64,000 bases of DNA. It comes from Bradyrhizobium iriomotense (lineage in GTDB: Bacteria > Pseudomonadota > Alphaproteobacteria > Rhizobiales > Xanthobacteraceae). Made by a program: the position numbers and the translations under genes. Below, in pieces: positions 60,972-64,000 of the stretch (its first letter is position 1; each line of letters starts with the position of its first letter). Below the pieces are notes generated by a model. The model made no database searches, was not told where the DNA came from, and saw only the letters and a program-made list of their open reading frames with translations. The stretch spans positions 1 through 64,000 of the forward strand of contig NZ_BSOW01000019.1 in NCBI RefSeq assembly GCF_030160715.1, given 5' to 3'.

Positions 60972-62408
60972 ATGCTGAATCGCCATTTCTCCATCTATCT
61001 TGCGGCCTACATCCTGCCCGCCGCAGTCGGCTTTTTCGCGATCACGGCCTACACACGGCTCCTGAGTCCGGCCGAGTACGGCGTCTATGTCGTCGGCCTC
61101 AGCATCGCCGGCATCCTGGGCGCGATTTTCTTCGCCTGGATCAGGCTTTCGGTCTCGCGCTATCAGGCGATGTCGCCGGAGGTGGATTTTCGCGGCACGG
61201 CGATGGTCGCCTTCGCGTTGACCGTTTCCGCTCTCTGCGCCATGGCGCCCTTGACGTTCCTGTTCCATCGCGACGTCAGCTACGAGCTGCTGCTCGCCAG
61301 CGTGTTCGTCGCCATCACCGCGAATGCGGTCGATGTCGGTCAGGAATTCGAGCGCGCCAAATTGCGTCCCTACAGGTTCGCGGCAATTGCAATCGCGCGC
61401 AGCCTGTCGAGCGTCGGCTTCGGGCTGCTCGCGATCTGGCTGGGCTGGGGCGGGCTGGGCCTGCTCGCGGCGTTCGGGCTGGGCTCGCTGACCGGCATCA
61501 TTCTCAATCTTGCGGGCGACAAGACCAGGATCGCGCGCTGGCAGAAGAGCCAGCTCACGCAACTCGCCCGCTACGGCCTGCCGCTGACCATAGGCGGCCT
61601 CTCGGTCGCGCTTTACTCGACCAGCGACCGGTTGATCGTCGCCTACCTTCTCGGCAAGGACGCCGCCGGCATTTTCGGCGTCGCCGCCGATCTGCCGCGG
61701 CAGTTCCTCGTGATGTTGGCCTCGAGCGTCGCGGCGGCCACCGTGCCCATCGTGTTCCGGACGTTGAGCCAGGAGGGCCACGCTGCGACCCGCGAACGGC
61801 TCAACGAAAGCCTCGAGCTCCTGCTCGTCGTGATCATGCCGGTCGCGATCTGGCTCGCGCTCGCTGCGGACCAGGTCGCCGGAACGCTGGTCGGCGTCGA
61901 CTTCCGCGCCGGCGTGTCGGCGCTGCTGCCGATGCTGGTCGTCGCGCGGATGCTCGGCATCGCCAATCAGTTCTACGTCCAGATCAGCTTCCAGCTCGCC
62001 GAGCGGCCCTTCATCCTTGCGGCGCAGTCGTTCCTCACGCTGGTGTTGAGCATCGCGCTGATGTTCGCGCTGATTTCGGGCTTTGGGCTGTATGGCGCAG
62101 CGCTGGCAACGTTTGCGACCGAAGCCATCGGCTTCGTGGCTGCGGTCGTGCTCATGCGCCGGGCCTATGTGCTGCCGTTCGATCCCAGCCGGCTCGCAGG
62201 CGTGGGCGCCTCGGCCGCGATCATGGCGGTGGCGATTCTCGCGGTGCGATCCCAGGTCAACGGCACCGGCCTGCTATCGCTGATCGCGGTGAGCTTGACC
62301 GGCGGCATTGCTTATGCCGGCGCAGCCTGGCTGCTCAATGTCGCGAACGCCAGAACGCTGACGCTACGTCTGTTGCGAAACTTCAACCGGAAAGCCCTCG
62401 GCGTCTAG
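60972..62408 (+). CDS. Wzx-type polysaccharide flippase (MATE/PST superfamily)
   Basis: 478 residues with about 12-14 hydrophobic segments. N-terminus FSIYLAAYILPAAVGFFAITAYTRLLSPAEYGVYVVGLSI is the typical PST/Wzx start (conserved YTRLLSPxEYG). It should flip lipid-linked oligosaccharide units across the inner membrane. A candidate CtrA box lies just upstream. It is divergent from the glycosyltransferase gene and stops nine bases before the end of the convergent Na/Pi gene. Confidence 0.88.
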   Translation: MLNRHFSIYLAAYILPAAVGFFAITAYTRLLSPAEYGVYVVGLSIAGILGAIFFAWIRLSVSRYQAMSPEVDFRGTAMVAFALTVSALCAMAPLTFLFHRDVSYELLLASVFVAITANAVDVGQEFERAKLRPYRFAAIAIARSLSSVGFGLLAIWLGWGGLGLLAAFGLGSLTGIILNLAGDKTRIARWQKSQLTQLARYGLPLTIGGLSVALYSTSDRLIVAYLLGKDAAGIFGVAADLPRQFLVMLASSVAAATVPIVFRTLSQEGHAATRERLNESLELLLVVIMPVAIWLALAADQVAGTLVGVDFRAGVSALLPMLVVARMLGIANQFYVQISFQLAERPFILAAQSFLTLVLSIALMFALISGFGLYGAALATFATEAIGFVAAVVLMRRAYVLPFDPSRLAGVGASAAIMAVAILAVRSQVNGTGLLSLIAVSLTGGIAYAGAAWLLNVANARTLTLRLLRNFNRKALGV

Positions 62409-62417
62409 CGGATACGA

Positions 62418-64000
62418 CTAGCCGCGACCGACGAGATGCGCCGCGGAGCGCCAGGCATGATGCGCCATCGCCTGGAGGTTTCGGACCGTTTCGACGCGAA
62501 CGAGTGCGGCATCAGTGCTAAGCGTTGCACTGGCGACCGCACCGAGCGTCGCGCTGCGGTGGGTGCGCAGCACGTCGCCGAGTTGTGTCGCACAGCGCTC
62601 GAGCTCGGCGATGGCCTCGTCAGTTGGAATCGCGCGCGGACCGGTCATGGCGTCAGCGCCATGCGGGACTGGCGTGACCGGCTGCGATCCGGAAGGGTGG
62701 GGCGGCACGGCCACGCCGCGTGTAATTGCGGCTGCGCTTCGCATCGCTTCGGCGCATAGCTCTCCGGCGCGGATGTCCTCTGGTCCGTCCGCCACCGAAG
62801 CGAAATTGATTCCACTATTTGCCACATCGGTCAGTCGAGACGCGTGGTCGAGTGCGTGCAGTGTGCTCGTCATACGTTGTTGCTCGTCCTCGGTATCGGG
62901 CGGTCCGGTGACCTCCGACAAGAAGATCTGTGCCTGGCGCAGGGCTTCGGCGGCGTCCTGCATCGATACGGCATCCTTCCCAAGCAGAACCGGTGCCGCG
63001 CGGCCGGCAAGTGCCGCCTCGACCCAGGTGCATACCGTGACGAGCACGCGCGCGATCGTTCGGCGCACCGCCTCCACGGCCACGATCGGGGTCGCGAGCG
63101 CCGAGGGATCGAGGCACCGTGTGAGCGGCGAGCCGCGCTCGGGCAGGATGCGCTCGACCAGCCGCGTGAACCGGTCGACCAGCGGCAGCAGGACCACCAC
63201 GCCGACGACGTTATACGCGGTGTGATATCCGGCCAGCAGCGTGACGCCATCGATACTGTCAGAGGCACGCACGAGCAGGGGGATGACGACCGGAAAAAGC
63301 CCGAGCGCGATGACGGCCGCGATCAGCTTGAAAAGAACATAGGCGATGGCCAGCCGCTTGGCGGTGGTGCTCGCGCCAATCGCGGCCAAAGCGGAGCTCG
63401 TTGCCGTCCCGATATTCTGGCCGATGATCAGCGCACAGGCCTGGTCCAGCCCGATTGCGCCGGCGAAGTAACCGGACAAGGTCACCGCGACGGCGGCGGT
63501 CGACGACTGCATCAGCGCAGTCATCACAAGGCCAGTCACGACGAGCACCAGTGCGCCGAACAGGCCCGACCACCACCACCGCCCGTCGGGACCTGTGAGA
63601 ACGGCAGGAAGGTCCGCCGGGTGCAATCGTTCGGCGAGCCCGCCCATGCCCTGCTGCAAGGTGGTCAGCCCAAAGAGCACGAGCCCGAATCCGGCGAGCG
63701 CTGCGCCTGCGCCGGATATTCGCCCGCGCGCCAGGAGCTTGGTCAACGCACCGGCGAAGATCATCGGCAGGGCCGCGGCGGTGAGCGAGACGCGGACGCC
63801 GATGAGCGCGACCAGCCAGCCGGTTCCCGTGGTGCCGATATTGGCGCCGAACACCAGCCCCAAGCCTTGCTGGAACGTCAACAGGCCCGCGCTGACGAGA
63901 CCGATCGTCGTCATCGTCGTTGCACTCGATGACTGCACCAGGAGCGTGACGATAGCGCCCCAGAACGAGCCGTGCAGCGGCGTCGCCGCGGCCTTGCTGA
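62418..64000 (-). CDS. Na+/phosphate cotransporter family protein (NptA/PF02690), 5' end missing
   Basis: At least 527 residues; the reading frame runs through the right edge of the window without a start, so the N-terminus is beyond it. Two copies of the family signature are visible: VTLLVQSSSATTMTTIGLVSAG close to the edge and LMQSSTAAVAVTLSGYFAGAIG in the second half of the membrane domain, each in hydrophobic helical regions with GANIGTT and GQNIGTA. The C-terminal part (about 340-527) is a soluble helical PhoU-like domain. It cotransports phosphate with Na+. Confidence 0.9.
   Translation of the reverse strand, partial: SKAAATPLHGSFWGAIVTLLVQSSSATTMTTIGLVSAGLLTFQQGLGLVFGANIGTTGTGWLVALIGVRVSLTAAALPMIFAGALTKLLARGRISGAGAALAGFGLVLFGLTTLQQGMGGLAERLHPADLPAVLTGPDGRWWWSGLFGALVLVVTGLVMTALMQSSTAAVAVTLSGYFAGAIGLDQACALIIGQNIGTATSSALAAIGASTTAKRLAIAYVLFKLIAAVIALGLFPVVIPLLVRASDSIDGVTLLAGYHTAYNVVGVVVLLPLVDRFTRLVERILPERGSPLTRCLDPSALATPIVAVEAVRRTIARVLVTVCTWVEAALAGRAAPVLLGKDAVSMQDAAEALRQAQIFLSEVTGPPDTEDEQQRMTSTLHALDHASRLTDVANSGINFASVADGPEDIRAGELCAEAMRSAAAITRGVAVPPHPSGSQPVTPVPHGADAMTGPRAIPTDEAIAELERCATQLGDVLRTHRSATLGAVASATLSTDAALVRVETVRNLQAMAHHAWRSAAHLVGRG

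Overview
The window is GC-rich chromosomal DNA of an alphaproteobacterium, most probably Bradyrhizobium or a close Nitrobacteraceae relative. Grounds: a CtrA response regulator with GANTC (CcrM-type) sites in its promoter region, the protein family repertoire (CioAB, PaoABC-type aldehyde oxidoreductase, many ABC and DAO-family genes, SAM-cyclase-AAA-TPR protein), and several families of short palindromic intergenic repeats that I associate with Bradyrhizobium. No rRNA, tRNA, CRISPR array, transposase or phage gene was recognised. This looks like ordinary core/accessory chromosome, not a mobile island.

Layout. 1-2777: end of a chemotaxis operon (cheW, cheY, cheB, cheR). 2870-5142 (minus): a four-gene operon of a DUF350 membrane protein, two related small exported glycine-tailed peptides and a glutathionylspermidine-synthase-like ATP-grasp ligase (YgiC/YjfC type). 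This is the best candidate for an under-described system. 5313-8271: ctrA divergent from fliI-fliJ. 8470-9981: ECF sigma factor and RskA-like anti-sigma factor. 10185-14627: AraC regulator, a small ORF, a SUMF1-fold protein, an NADH-dehydrogenase-like flavoprotein and a small membrane protein. 14929-17070: flhA, with a CtrA-like box upstream. 17444-21830 (minus): copper-handling operon (His-rich protein, lipoprotein, outer-membrane efflux lipoprotein, multicopper oxidase, cupredoxin, CusF-like), divergent from an MFS transporter.

23364-24694: small ORF, DUF4864 protein and TetR, divergent from paoABC-like molybdenum hydroxylase genes (24934-28725). 28802-32165: PuuR-like XRE-cupin regulator divergent from an omega-aminotransferase and DadA. 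32328-36608: a second XRE-cupin regulator divergent from a polar amino acid ABC transporter and a PuuB-like oxidase, with a pair of TTCA-N6-TGAA palindromes in the shared promoter region. 36656-40272: His/Gly-rich peptide, gamma-glutamyltransferase, arylamine N-acetyltransferase and two small genes. 40483-44591: sorbosone-dehydrogenase/cytochrome c fusion, SMP-30-like lactonase and acetylpolyamine amidohydrolase. 44787-48236: large SAM-cyclase-AAA-TPR protein. 48546-51423: shikimate dehydrogenase paralogue, amidohydrolase and branched-chain-type binding protein. 51564-54096: cyanide-insensitive quinol oxidase CioAB plus a DUF2474 peptide. 54219-57088: winged-helix/TolB/TPR regulator and AraC regulator. 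57467-62408: polysaccharide genes (DUF6492, GH10, glycosyltransferase, Wzx-like flippase), the flippase preceded by a perfect TTAA-N7-TTAA box. 62418-64000: Na/Pi cotransporter, cut by the window edge.

How they may work together. Three themes recur. First, CtrA cell-cycle control probably reaches flagellar export (flhA, perhaps fliIJ) and polysaccharide export (flippase). Second, polyamine/amino-acid nitrogen metabolism is spread over several separate loci (ATP-grasp ligase, aminotransferase, DadA, PuuB-like oxidase, gamma-glutamyltransferase, acetylpolyamine amidohydrolase) with two PuuR-like regulators. Third, envelope stress and metal handling: the copper operon and His/Gly-rich exported peptides. 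All functional statements are homology judgements made by reading the sequence; no search was run.
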